64,000 bases of DNA from Primulina eburnea (Eukaryota; Streptophyta; Magnoliopsida; Lamiales; Gesneriaceae), in assembly GCF_022965805.1 (NCBI RefSeq), contig NC_133102.1, positions 8,068,885 to 8,132,884 on the forward strand, read 5' to 3'. Both the position numbers and the translations under genes were made by a program. The number at the start of each line of letters is the position of its first letter. Within the stretch, counting starts at the first letter, position 1. Below, piece by piece: positions 1 to 11,050 of this stretch. The notes beneath the pieces were generated by a model. That model was given only the letters and a program-made list of their open reading frames with translations, had not been told where the DNA came from and did no database searches.

Positions 1-147
1 CATGAGAGGACTTAGTTTGCAGGTTGAACAAATCTATGTACAGTCTCAAAAAGGCGTCAAGGTGTTAGTACAAGAGATTTGATTCATATATCATGAGTTT
101 GGATACAACGTACTAAGTGCAGACCCTTGTACATATTCAAGATGCAT
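1..147 (+). mobile_element. Ty1/copia reverse transcriptase fragment, left part
   Basis: Conceptual translation gives the copia RT stretch around LNKSMYSLKKAS and YKRFDSYIMSL, with an internal stop (TAG near 56) and a one-base frame slip near 108. The same coding region resumes at 7848, after the gypsy insertion, with the catalytic YMDD motif. This is therefore the left part of one decayed copia element that continues beyond the window edge. Copia Pol normally makes cDNA from element RNA; this copy is dead. Confidence 0.8.
143..147. repeat. Target-site duplication of gypsy element, left copy
   Basis: The five bases TGCAT directly precede the TG of the 5' LTR. The partner at 7843-7847 reads GGCAT, one mismatch. 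Removing the element and one copy joins the two copia halves at the expected position in RT. Confidence 0.8.
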
Positions 148-255
148 TGTAGTAGCCCGAATCCTATTTATTTAAATAAACATGATTAAGTATCTTTAAT
201 TAAGTAAATCATGTGTAATTTGGCTTTAGAGTTCGTGTGAGTAAGCCGAGGTGTA

Positions 256-377
256 GCCAGAAAGGGAAGAGCAGCCCGGGAAGGGAAGAACGGCCCGGGA
301 AGGGAAGAACAGCCCGGGAAGGAAAGATCAGCCCGGGAAGGGAAGATCAGCCCGGGAAGGGAAGATCAGCCCGGGAA
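256..377 (+). repeat. GA-rich minisatellite in 5' LTR (19-bp unit, about 6 copies)
   Basis: Units of the form CAGCCCGGGAAGGGAAGAT repeat head to tail upstream of the TATA box. The matching position of the 3' LTR (6471-6537) has about three units, so the array changed size after insertion or between template strands. Confidence 0.9.
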
Positions 378-534
378 TAGTATTTGGTTGACACGCCTGC
401 CGGACAGGTGTCAAGTGCATGGTAATTGTTGGACACGTTCATGCATGTAAGGTGAGGTGTCTTTGTGCATGCTGCCTAGCGACAGATGTCCGGATGCATG
501 GGATTTGGTTGACACGTTCATGCAGACTGAGGTC

Positions 535-542
535 TATAAATA
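535..542 (+). promoter_or_regulatory. TATA box of the 5' LTR
   Basis: TATAAATA sits 387 bp into the LTR, downstream of the first GA-rich array, and is repeated at the same place in the other LTR. This is the expected start of the genomic RNA of the element. Confidence 0.65.
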
Positions 543-603
543 GGTCATGGGATTTCTCATTGTGGAGGGGGTACTGTGTGTTTAAATGCAAGTTTTAGCT
601 CTC

Positions 604-775
604 TAGAGCAGCCCAAAAAGGGAAGAGCAGCCCGGGAAGGGAAGATCAGCCCGGGAAGGGAAGAGCAGCCAGGAAGGGAAGATCAGCCCGGGAAGGGAAG
701 AGCAGCCAGAAAGGGAAGAGCAGCCCGAGAAGGGAAGATCAGCCCTGGAAGGGAAGAGCAGCCCGGGACAGAGCA
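604..775 (+). repeat. Second GA-rich minisatellite in 5' LTR
   Basis: Variant units of GGGAAGAGCAGCC and GGGAAGATCAGCC repeat downstream of the TATA box, so they would be in the transcribed leader. The same array is present at 6762-6933 in the 3' LTR with the same length. It translates as an arginine/glycine/glutamate repeat but has no sign of being a gene. Confidence 0.85.
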
Positions 776-1688
776 GCCGGGCATAGCCGACGGTCCGAGA
801 AAGTCAGTCAGGGAGCTCAATATTGTCAGGGCTGACGACGGACTAGACCCGATTGATAGGATTTCCTGTGGACTAGGATTGCTTTACTAGAGGTACGAAA
901 GTACTATCCGAGATATCCTGGTCGAGTATACATTCTTATATGTGTTGCATGATTATTTGCTGCATTGATATATGTCATATGATGCATGATATTATGTCAC
1001 GCTTATTGCTGCATGTTACATTTCATCTTGAGCCGTATCTCTTTCGAGATAGCCTTTATTGTTGAGCTGTATCTCTTTCGAGATAAGCTATATCTTGTGG
1101 GGCCGCTCAGCCCTGTCTTGTGGACGCATGGACACCGAGAGTACACAGTGGCCGACGGGTCCGGAGGGCTTCGGTGATCCGGGACATTTTAGGTCCACGT
1201 CTGATCTTGTAGTGGAGGCAGTGACCCAGAGGAGTACCGCGCGGCACTATCCACTTGGCGCCTCTAGACTGAGCATATTGAGATCTTTTGTGACTCCCAT
1301 TTCTTGACTACCCTGGTATCATATCATAGCATGTGCATTTCATATAGGCTTGTATACTCATGCTTTTGTACTGGGCGTTCTTATCGCTCACGTCCTCGGT
1401 TTTGTTTATCTTGGACACCCCATTCCCACGGGGCAGGCCTCAGGTTGGATGGCTCAGGAGGAGGATGATGAGGACGTTGAGTAGCCGGTTGGTTTAGTTC
1501 TTCAGTACTGTTTGTTTCGATATGGTTGTACCGCATATTTTTATTCTGAGTTATTCTGGACTTCATTTGGGTTGTATATCTATCGTTTGTTGACCATTTC
1601 CGCAATTATCTATGATTGTTATTAATTTAGTTAATTGCATGCTTAACTCTTGATTAGTAGGTGATTCTGGAACGGGTCACTACATTTA

Positions 1689-1700
1689 TGGTATCAGAGC
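1689..1700 (+). other. Primer binding site for initiator tRNA-Met
   Basis: TGGTATCAGAGC begins four bases after the LTR and is the sequence known to pair with the 3' end of plant initiator tRNA-Met. Minus-strand cDNA synthesis would start here. Confidence 0.85.
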
Positions 1701-1783
1701 ATGCATATGATTTTGGGATATAGATTCTGTTTTAGGATTTCCGTTGACCATTTTACCATTTTTCCCCATTCTATCTTGTAGCG

Positions 1784-3202
1784 ATGGCTGACCACCTTGG
1801 TGATGAGAGTAGTCAGGGGAGTGTAGGTCGTTGGGGTGACCAGGGCGATCGTAGGCGTCATCGTGAACATCGTCATCGTCGTGATGGCCCTAGGCGTTTT
1901 GAGATGCACCGTTTCATTCAGATGGGGCCTAAGCCTTTAGTCGGTGGCGAGACTCCCGATGTTGCTGAGGATTGGTTAGAGCGCATGGAGAGTTGTTTCC
2001 GTGCATTCCAATGCACCGAAGAGTAGCAGATGGAGACCCTTGGTTTTCTTCTCGAGGGCCGTGCGCGCAAGTGGTGGCGATCGACTTCTGCGCCGATAGT
2101 CCAGGCTCAGGGTAGGGTGACTTGGGCCGAATTCCGTGCAGCTTTCATGCAGCTATATTTTCCTCCAGCCCTTCGCCAGTCAAATACGATTGAACTTCTG
2201 AATCTTAAGCAGGGTAGTATGTCTGTTGATGCATATCAGCAGAAGTTCTTCGAGTTGTTGCCCTTTGCTCCTCATATTAGTGGCAATTCTGAGGCCAAGT
2301 ATGACCATTTCCTTCAGGGTCTTAACCAGTAGATCTTTGATCGAGTCACTGTCTGCGATAATCCTACTTCTTATGATGGGTTAGTGAACCGGTGTCGTCA
2401 GGCAGAGATCAGTCTCCAGCGTGGTAGGTCTATTCTTTCTTCTAAACCTCCGAATACTTTGAGCCCTCGATCTCAGTCTTTCAAGAAGTCAGGTTCTTCT
2501 TCTTCTGGATCTGGATCTCGGTCTAGCGGTGTTTTTCGCTTTGGTAAGAAGAAGGTTTCTTGTGTGCATTGTGGGAAGAACCATCCATCGGAGCAGTGCC
2601 GATCAGCCACGGGAGCTTGTTTTCAGTGCGGAGAGATGGGTCATCTTAAGAAGAATTGTCCTCAGTTGCGAGGTGGAGCAGGATCTGGTTCCGGATCTCA
2701 GACGACTGTTCAGCAGAGGATGCAGGGTCAGGCAATGGGTAGTTCAAACCTTCGACCTCGTGCCCAAGGTCAGGTATTTGCGCTGAACCAGGATCAGGCT
2801 GCAGATGAGACAGGGAGAGTCATAGCAGGTACTTTTTGTTTATGCGGTATTCCTGCTTTTGTTCTTATTGATACCGGAGCATCACATTCATTCATTTCTG
2901 CACGATTTGTTAAGCGTCATAAGTTACCGTATGTTTCTCTAGACGTCATTCTTTCCGATTTTACTCCGATGGGTCATTCGGTGTTAGCAAAGCGCCTAGT
3001 AATGGGTTGTCCTTTAGATTTTGAGGGTAACGAGTTGACTGCGAATCTTATGATCCTAGATATGGAAGATTTTGATTGTATTCTGGGTATAGACCTGTTG
3101 ACTACCTACCGAGCTACTGTGGATTGTTACCAGAAGCTTGTTCAGTTTCGTACGACTGAGAGCTCTAGTTGGTTTTTCTATGGTGAGGAGCGCGATCTCT
3201 GA
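1784..3202 (+). pseudogene. Broken gag-protease region of the gypsy element
   Basis: The reading frame starts at ATG 1784. Gag capsid similarity covers about 1900-2400, a CX2CX4HX4C zinc knuckle lies at 2618-2659, and the aspartic protease motif DTGA is at 2870-2881. Two in-frame TAG stops (2024-2026 and 2330-2332) interrupt capsid. The frame ends at TGA 3200-3202, because the downstream pol continues in the -1 frame; one G appears to be missing near 3187. Gag would package RNA and protease would mature the polyprotein, but this copy cannot make the whole product. Confidence 0.9.
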
Positions 3203-6201
3203 TGCCAGTGGTATCTGCTCTGAAAGCCTGTCGTGCTTTAGAGTCGGGCGGGGAAGGCTACCTCATCTATGCGATTGATTCATCCACAAGTAGTGTTGGT
3301 ACAGATGATATTCCAGTGGTTTGTGAGTTTCCTGATGTTTTCCCAGATGAGATTCCTGGTTTTCCTCCGATTAGAGAGGTGGAATTTGGCATCGAGTTAA
3401 TGCCAGGGACTACACCGATTTCTCGTGCCCCCTATCGTCTTGCTCCGTCAGAGATGAGGGAATTGAAGCAGCAATTGCAGGATCTTCTTGATAAAGGTTA
3501 TATTCGTCCGAGTGTTTCACCTTGGGGAGCTCCAGTCTTGTTTGTCAAGAAAAAGGATGGATCGATGCGATTGTGTATTGATTATCGCCAGCTGAATCGT
3601 GTGACGATCAAAAACAAGTATCCATTACCTCGTATTGATGACTTGTTCGATCAGCTTCAGGGTACCTCTGTTTACTCCAAGATTGACTTGCGATCGGGTT
3701 ATCATCAGATGAGAGTCAGAGATGATGATATTTCCAAGACTGCATTTCGTACTCGATATGGGCATTACGAGTTTCTAGTTATGCCATTCGGATTGACAAA
3801 TGCGCCAGCGGTGTTCATGGATCTGATGAACCGAGTCTTTCGGGATTTTCTAGATCAGTTTGTTGTGGTTTTCATCGACGATATCTTGATTTATTCTCAC
3901 AGTGTGGAAGAGCATACTCATCACTTGAGGATGGTGTTGCAGATTCTTCGCGAGAAGCAATTGTATGCTAAGCTGAGTAAGTGCGAGTTCTGGATTAATC
4001 GTGTAGTATTCCTTGGTAATGTGATTTCCAAGGAAGGAGTTTATGTGGATCCTAGCAAGATTGAGGCAGTGCTGAATTGGTCACGTCCGACGACAGTGGC
4101 CGAAATCCGTAGTTTTCTAGGTCTGGCAGGGTATTATCGTCGCTTCATCGTGAATTTCTCTTAGGTAGCTAGACCATTGACGCAGCTTACTCGGAAGGAT
4201 GTTCCATTTGAGTGGTCATCTGAGTGCGAAGATAGTTTCAGAGAGCTTCGTCGACTTCTGACTTCTGCATCTGTTTTGGCGTTACCGTCAGGATCTAATA
4301 GTTTCCGTGTTTATACCGATGCCTCCTTTCAAGGCTTAGGGTGTGTGTTGACGCAGAATGGTCATGTGATCGCTTATGCTTCCAGACAGTTAAAATCTCA
4401 CGAGGAGAAGTATCCTATTCATGATCTAGAATTAGCTGCTATTGTGTTTGCGCTAAAGATCTGGCGTCATTATTTGAACGGTGTTCAGTTTGAAATCTTT
4501 ATTGACCATAAGAGTCTTAAGTATCTGTTCACTCAGGCTGAGTTGAACATGAGACAACGTCGTTGGATGGATCTACTTAAGGATTATGACTGTGTGATCA
4601 AGTACCATCCAGGTTCTGCGAATCTCACAGCCGATGCTCTTAGTCGCAAGGTGAGAGCCTCTGCACTTCAGACCAATGCTATGTCTAGTGATGTCCAGGA
4701 TTGTTGTTCGTTGGGGTTTAAGTTCAAACATCGGAAAGGTATGGAGAGCATTCGTGTTGCTACCATTTTATCTGAGCCAACTTTGTTCACTCGGATTCGA
4801 GATGCTCAGATGTCTGATCTCAAGACTCAGAGATTAGCTCGGTTGGTTGGTGGAGATAGCAATTTCCATTATCAGACTAATGGTCTTCTGTGTTTGTCTA
4901 ATCGGGTTGTAGTACCAGAGGATGATACTTTGAGGGAAGAGATCTTGTCTCAGGCTCATCGAAGCAAGTTGAGTGTTCATCCGGGAAGCAATAAGATGTA
5001 TAAAGATTTGAGGATACGATTTTGGTGGAAAGGGATGAAGCGCAGCATTTATCAGTTTGTCTCCAAGTGTCTAGTTTGTCAGCAGGTTAAGGCAGAGCAC
5101 CGTCGACCTGGAGGATTATTGTTGAATTTACCTATTCCTGAGTGGAAGTGGGAGCATATCACGATGGACTTTATTACTCACTTGCCATTGTCTTCGAGGA
5201 ACAGTGATGCTATTTGGGTAGTGGTGGATCGACTCACCAAGTCTGCTCATTTTCTGCCATATAACCGTGATTTCACTTTCGATCGTATGGCTCGATTGTA
5301 TATTCAAGAGATTTTACGTTTGCATGGAGTGCCAGTCAGTATTGTTAGTGACAGAGATCCTCGTTTTACCTCACGATTTTGGGGTAGTTTCCAGTCAGCA
5401 TTGGGTACTTCACTAAGTTTGAGTACGGCTTATCATCCAGAGACCGACGGTCAGTCAGAGAGGACTATCCGTACACTTGAGGATATGTTGCGAGCTTGTG
5501 TTATGGATTTCGGAACCGCTTGGCAGGATCATTTGCCTTTGATGGAGTTCGCGTACAACAACAGCTATCATCGTAGTATTGGTATGGCACCATTTGAGGC
5601 GTTGTATGGGCGACGTTGTCGTACTCCATTATTCTAGGACGAAGTTGGGGAACGACATGTTGAGGGACCAGAGTTAGTCCAGCAGGCTATTGATAAGGTT
5701 GCAGTAATCAAGAAGCGGATTAAGACTGCTCAGGATCGACAGGCTAGTTATGCGAACATCAAGCGTCGACCTCTTCAATTTCAGCCAGGTGAGAAAGTGT
5801 TTCTCCGAGTTTCGCCTTTCCGCAGGATTTTGAGATTTGGTCTCAAGGGTAAGCTGTCTCCGAGATTTATTGGTTCATTTGAAATATTGGAAAACGTGGG
5901 AGATTTGGCTTACAGACTTGCATTGCCGCCGTACCTATCAAGTATTCATGATGTGTTCCACGTATCTTTGTTGAGACGATATGTAGCAGATGAGTCTCAC
6001 ATCTTACATCCCTCTGAAGTTCAACTTGATTCGGATTTGTCTTACGTGGAACGACCAGTTCGGATTCTCGATCGCAAAGACAAGGTGTTGCGGAATAAGA
6101 TCATTCCTCTTGTCTTAATTCAGTGGCAGCGCAGAGGCACTGAAGAAGCCACTTGGGAGTTAGAGAGCCGTATGCGTTCAGAGCATCCAGAGCTCTTTTG
6201 A
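3190..6201 (+). pseudogene. Broken pol region: RT, RNase H, integrase, chromodomain
   Basis: RT carries the catalytic FIDD at 3871-3882 and a conserved [17 protein letters not shown] block. RNase H begins about 4300 with TDAS. Integrase has an HHCC zinc finger (cysteines at 5068 and 5077) and catalytic D (5167), D (5350) and E (5458); the last two are separated by 35 residues, the DD35E spacing. The C-terminal chromodomain-like block ends at TGA 6199-6201. In-frame TAG stops at 4162-4164 (RT/RNase H junction) and 5635-5637 (after the integrase core) break it. Confidence 0.93.
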
Positions 6202-6349
6202 GTTGTACTGTAGTTGTACTATAGATGTATGTGTGTTTTTCCGTTGTAAACCAAACATCGGTTGTATTCAACAGTATTTTAGCTGTTTTTCGATGCTGTG
6301 ATTTCGTTTCGTTCTTCTTCTAGCCTGATTTCGAGGACGAAATCTTTTT

Positions 6350-6362
6350 AAGTGGGGGAGAA
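6350..6362 (+). other. Polypurine tract
   Basis: AAGTGGGGGAGAA ends immediately before the TG of the 3' LTR. This is the usual primer for plus-strand cDNA synthesis. Confidence 0.85.
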
Positions 6363-7842
6363 TGTAGTAGCCTGAATCCTATTTATTTAAATAAACATGA
6401 TTAAGTATCTTTAATTAAGTAAATCATGTGTAATTTGGCTTTAGAGTTCGTGTGAGTAAGCCGAGGTGTAGCCAGAAAGCGAAGAGCAGCCCGGGAAGGG
6501 AAGATCAGCCCGGGAAGGGAAGATCAGCCCGGGAATAGTATTTGGTTGACACGCCTGCCGGACAGGTGTCAAGTGCATGGTAATTGTTGGACACGTTCAT
6601 GCATGTAAGGTGAGGTGTCTTTGTGCATGCTGCCTAGCGACAGATGTCCGGATGCATGGGATTTGGTTGACACGTTCATGCAGACTGAGGTCTATAAATA
6701 GGCCATGGGATTTCTCATTGTGGAGGGGGTACTGTGTGTTTAAATGCAAGTTTTAGCTCTCTAGAGCAGCCCAGAAAGGGAAGAGCAGCCCGAGAAGGGA
6801 AGATCAGCCCGGGAAGGGAAGAGCAGCCAGGAAGGGAAGATCAGCCCGGGAAGGGAAGAGCAGCCAGAAAGGGAAGAGCAGCCCGGGAAGGGAAGATCAG
6901 CCCGGGAAGGGAAGAGCAGCCCGGGACAGAGCAGCCGGGCATAGCCGACGGTCCGAGAAGGTCAGTCAGGGAGCTCAATATTGTCAGGACTGACGACGGA
7001 CTAGACCCGATTGATAGGATTTCCTGTGGACTAGGATTGCTTTACTAGAGGTACGAAAGTACTATCCGAGATATCCTGGTCGAGTATACATTCTTATATG
7101 TGTTGCATGATTATTTGCTGCATTGATATATGTCATATGATGCATGCTATTATGTCACGCTTATTGCTGCATGTTACATTTCATCTTGAGCCGTATCTCT
7201 TTCGAGATAGCCTTTATTGTTGAGCTGTATCTCTTTCGAGATAAGCTATATCTTGTGGGGCCGCTCAGCCCTGTCTTGTGGACGCATGGACACCGAGAGT
7301 ACACAGTGGCCGACGGGTCCGGAGGGCTTCGGTGATCCGGGACATTTTAGGTCCACGTCTGATCTTGTAGTGGATGCAGTGACCCAGAGGAGTACCGCGC
7401 GGCACTATCCACTTGGCGCCTCTAGACTGAGCATATTGAGATCTTTTGTGACTCCCGTTTCTTGACTACCCTGGTATCATATCATAGCATGTGCATTTCA
7501 TATAGGCTTGTATACTCATGCTTTTGTACTGGGCGTTCTTATCGCTCACGTCCTCGGTTTTGTTTATCTTGGACACCCCATTCCCACGGGGCAGGCCTCA
7601 GGTTGGATGGCTCAGGAGGAGGATGATGAGGACGTTGAGTAGCCGGTTGGTTTAGTTCTTCAGTACTGTTTGTTTCGATATGGTTGTACCGCATATTTTT
7701 ATTCTGAGTTATTCTGGACTTCATTTGGGTTGTATATCTATCGTTTGTTGACCATTTCCGCAATTATCTATGATTGTTATTAATTTAGTTAATTGCATGC
7801 TTAACTCTTGATTAGTAGGTGATTCTGGAACAGGTCACTACA
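6363..7842 (+). repeat. 3' LTR of the gypsy element (1480 bp)
   Basis: Matches the 5' LTR throughout, with roughly a dozen single-base differences seen by eye and three fewer 19-bp GA-rich units at 6471-6537. TATAAATA recurs at 6693-6700, where it could drive readout into flanking DNA. Confidence 0.95.
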
Positions 7843-7847
7843 GGCAT
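7843..7847. repeat. Target-site duplication of gypsy element, right copy
   Basis: GGCAT follows the CA end of the 3' LTR; the left copy at 143-147 is TGCAT. The first base has probably mutated since insertion. Confidence 0.75.
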
Positions 7848-8590
7848 GGTGATCATTATATCATTTTGCTGTTATATATGGACGATATGTTGATAGCAGA
7901 TGCCAACAAATTTCAGTTCCAAGAATTGAAGGCATAATTGGCTAGGAAATTTGATATGAAGGACTTGAGACAAGCAAAAAAGATTCTAAAAATGCAAGTT
8001 CACCGAAACAGAAGTAACAGAAATATTTGGCTTTCCCAGAACAGGTATTTGAAGAAAGTCTTACAATGTTTCAACATGCAAGATAGTAAGTCAATTTCGA
8101 CCTCTATTTTTGTTAACTTCAATTTATCCTCAGAGATGTATCCTAACAATGAAGAATAAAGGATGGAGATGTCTCGAGTACCATATGCATCAATAGTGGG
8201 AAGTTTAATGTTCGTCATGATCTGTACAAGATCGAGCATTACACAAACAGTGGGAGCAGTTAGTAGGTATGTAGAGAATCCTGATTGAGAGCATTGGAGT
8301 ACGGTTAATAAGATCCTTAGATATATTAAGGGCACCTCAAATGCTCATGGAGGATCGGATTTTACACTCAGGGACTATGTCGATTAAGATTTTGCAAGTG
8401 ATCCTAATAAGAGAAAAGATACTGCTGGTTATGTGTTTACACTTGCAGAGAGAGCAGTAAGATGGGTTTCAAAACTGCAAACAGTTGTGGTGTCATCTAC
8501 AACGGAGGAAGAATATATGAAATCTACTCAAGCTTGCAATGAGGCAATATGAATAAAAAATTTATTGGAGAAGATCAGACACAAACAAGA
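7848..8590 (+). mobile_element. Ty1/copia RT-RNase H fragment, right part
   Basis: Continues the copia reading broken at 147. The catalytic YMDD is at 7875-7886, followed by LARKFDMKDL, the SRVPYASIVGSLMF region near 8172-8220, and the RNase H end with SDPNKRKDTAGYVF and VVSSTTEEEY near 8397-8520. Several stops (about 7936, 8158, 8287, 8386) interrupt it. No LTR or polypurine tract of this element is evident after 8590, so its 3' end looks lost or covered. Confidence 0.85.
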
Positions 8591-9780
8591 TAACGAAGCA
8601 AGTTAGCAATAAAAAGATTTATTATCAACATTCTTGACAAAGATTTGTCCTCAAATCCTTGTTTTATGCACTAAAACGAAGCAAGTTAGCAATAAAAAGA
8701 ATTATACTATCAACATGCTTACCTTTCAACTCTAGTTAGTAGGCGATGTCGTCAGCGTGCTCCATCACTGCTTGGAACCCTAACTTCATGGTTGCCTTCA
8801 TTATGTAATCATCAACTTCACCATACATCAAATAACAAATGACACGAAATGAAATTAAAAAGATCTCATTAAGCATCATGAAAATCAAATTCCTCTCCTT
8901 CTTAGACCTGGTTAACAACACAAAAATTTTCATACAAATGTACAACATTTGCTCACTAGGAATAAGGCGCAGTTGATTCATGATATAAGGATCTAGACTA
9001 AAAGTCATTTTTCTATATGCGATGCATGTTTCACAACCCACTCAACGTATCGCTTCATATGAAACCAACACATATATTCATGTAATATGTCAATTATCAA
9101 ACCACTACAATACGTCTAACTATCACGTAATGCAATGTATATAGAATTTAAAATTTATTATCTTTAAACATATATTCATCATGAACAAAGAAATTATCAT
9201 ATTCAACCATGCAAGTTTCACAAGTATCACAAAACAAATAATAATTGTGCAACTTGGATATACCTTTCATTCCATCCATGCAATCTTTTAACACGTCACA
9301 AGAATTCAAAACTACTGCATACAATTCATTGTTACTACTAAGTCTTATCCATTTTAAAACATGTGACAAATTAAGATTACCAACAATCAAGTTTACCACA
9401 TAAAACTTTTCATGGCACTCACATCCATAAAGATTAGACACAATAGTAAAACTTAAATCATATCCCTTAACTCACATTTGTAACCCTGTCTCCAAACTCT
9501 TGAAAACTAAACAACACAAAATTATGGTAAGGAAGCAAGTCATACATCATGGTCGTTTTGTTAGCAACTAACCTTACCACATCTCGATTTCTTCTGAATT
9601 GATAAGGGTCAACACCACATTGCATTTTCCCACCATCAGCACTTGCTTGCTTCCTTATCATGACGTCTCCACGATCCTGCAAAGAAGAACTAACAATGCT
9701 CGGGAATGAACTGGCTATATCACACAATGAGAATAAATCTTTTTGTACAATGGTATTTTAAGGGGTTTATGCAAAAACAA
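8591..9780 (-). other. Unrecognised decayed DNA with three minus-strand open frames
   Basis: A direct repeat with the core ACGAAGCAAGTTAGCAATAA occurs at 8603-8640 and 8684-8722. Open frames on the minus strand lie at 8736-9041, 9148-9441 and 9467-9727 (86-101 codons each). I recognise no family. They lie downstream of, and on the same strand as, the gag remnant at 10 kb, so they may be leftover interior of that element. Nothing suggests they are expressed genes. Confidence 0.35.
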
Positions 9781-11050
9781 GTAACTCTCGATCTCATCAT
9801 TTTTTGTCATCAATTCATTTTTCTTTTCTTTTTCTTTGATCTCAGTTTTTTCATCAAAATTTTTTCTTTATATGGTCATCTCAATTTTTTGCTCACTCTT
9901 TCGTTCAGTCATTTTAAATTCTTTTTCATTCACTTCAAGAGATTTCAATTGACCCTCAAGAACCACCTTTGGATTCAATTGTACATGAGATATACATTTT
10001 TTGTCAACACATTCATAATCCAAAATTGCACCATTCTACTATCTTCTTCCATAGTAGACAACTTAGGCACTTATTCCCTACCTAAGAATTCATTCTCCAC
10101 AGATCATCATTCAACGTCATTCAAATCATCACCTAGTAAATTACCAACATTAGTGGACTACCAACATTAGTAACTACAACCTCAACTTCAGATTGAAGTT
10201 CAACTACAACCTCAACTTCAAATTTAGGCTCAACTACAACCTCAATCTCAAAAGTGCGAGAAATTGACGTCTTAGTTGTACTTTGATAGTCATTCTTAGG
10301 AACTTCATGTTTCGACTCAATCATTGGCCTATCCACGACTTTCACCTTCCTGTTGGACCTCCAGGTGGATGCCAACAAATCCTCATACAAGCCACTTTTA
10401 TCTCTTCTATCAACTCCCCTATCGTAGTGATTAGGAACAAATCGCTTCCTCATTACACTTTTCATTTCATCCCGCTTTCCTATAGGGTCATCGTTGAATC
10501 TCTTCATATCACGCACTAACTTAACCCACCAAGTAATTGCATAGTTGGTAAACTCGCTACAAGCTCGTCTTTCCTTCGTTGTTTCTGTATAATCCTGGTT
10601 CTCAAATACACACTCCATCTTCTCCTCCCACTCAAGGTATACCTTTGGATCGGCTCCCCTGCTAAAAAATGGAATTGTCATCTTTGTGCCACTCAGTCTA
10701 TGCTCTCCCAGAATTCTACTTTTAGGACTCTCACCACGTCTCCTATCATCGTCCTGACTCAAGTACAACACTCTACTCACATCAACTCGTCTCGTTATCA
10801 TATCCCCACCAACTTTCCTACACTTATCGCATAAAGGCTTAAATTCATCCTCGTCTTCTCCTCTACCCACATTCTTAGGCTTGGCTTAGACCTGCTCCCA
10901 CTAGTATTAACCTCAAGCCTATCCACTCTCTCGCATAATGGCGTCAACTCGGCCCTCATCATCTTTATGATATCATCTATCAACAACTCAATTTGTACAT
11001 TGAAAATCTTTGGTTCGAGTCATCTCCTACCTCCTTTTACAATTTTCTTT
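9780..11050 (-). pseudogene. Decayed retrotransposon gag, minus strand
   Basis: The frame 10133-10870 encodes a Retrotrans_gag-type capsid region: TIPFFSRGADPKVYLEWEEKM, then a WW pair and MRKRFVPNHYDR. It is followed by an acidic EVEVVVE repeat (10171-10250). The N-terminal part (MTRTKDF start near 11020, then MMRAELTPLCERV) lies in other frames, so frameshifts separate it. A plus-strand copy of the same family occupies 62480-64000, with similarity running beyond the capsid both upstream and downstream. No RT is visible. Such gag proteins form particles around element RNA; this one is dead. Confidence 0.8.
10171..10250 (-). repeat. 30-bp tandem repeat encoding EVEVVVE-type units
   Basis: Three imperfect copies of a unit containing CAACTACAACCTCAACTTCA (plus strand) encode repeated Glu/Val-rich peptide after the gag capsid. 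A related but diverged stretch follows the gag copy at 63605-63690. Confidence 0.75.

Larger units (their letters stand above)
148..1684 (+). repeat. 5' LTR of the gypsy element (1537 bp)
   Basis: Begins TGTAGTAG and ends CACTACA, giving TG..CA termini with a short inverted repeat. It is 57 bp longer than the 3' LTR because a 19-bp GA-rich repeat has six rather than three units near 256-377. A TATA box lies at 535-542. Two copies of the small palindrome ATCTCtttcGAGAT lie at 1037-1050 and 1071-1084. Confidence 0.95.
148..7842 (+). mobile_element. Full-length Ty3/gypsy retrotransposon, Tekay/Del-type chromovirus
   Basis: Structure seen: 5' LTR 148-1684, primer binding site 1689-1700, gag-protease from 1784, RT, RNase H and integrase to 6201, polypurine tract to 6362, 3' LTR 6363-7842, with a 5-bp target duplication. 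The order PR-RT-RH-INT is that of Ty3/gypsy. The integrase tail ends in a chromodomain-like block (about 6040-6198), the arrangement known for the Tekay/Del lineage. The LTRs are nearly identical apart from repeat-number change, so the insertion is young, yet coding is broken by four TAG stops and one frameshift. It is non-autonomous now but could be transcribed. Confidence 0.95.

Noticed and set aside
256..377. Regularly repeated GA-rich units resembling a CRISPR array
   Set aside because: Units are contiguous with no spacers, lie in an LTR, and the DNA is a plant nuclear genome.
576..890. Open frame of 104 codons inside the LTR, repeated at 6734-7048
   Set aside because: It is a translation of the GA-rich minisatellite, starts without a good context, and occurs only because the unit lacks stops.
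9706..10170. 154-codon plus-strand frame
   Set aside because: Antisense to the decayed gag element, Phe-rich because of T-rich DNA, no domain seen.
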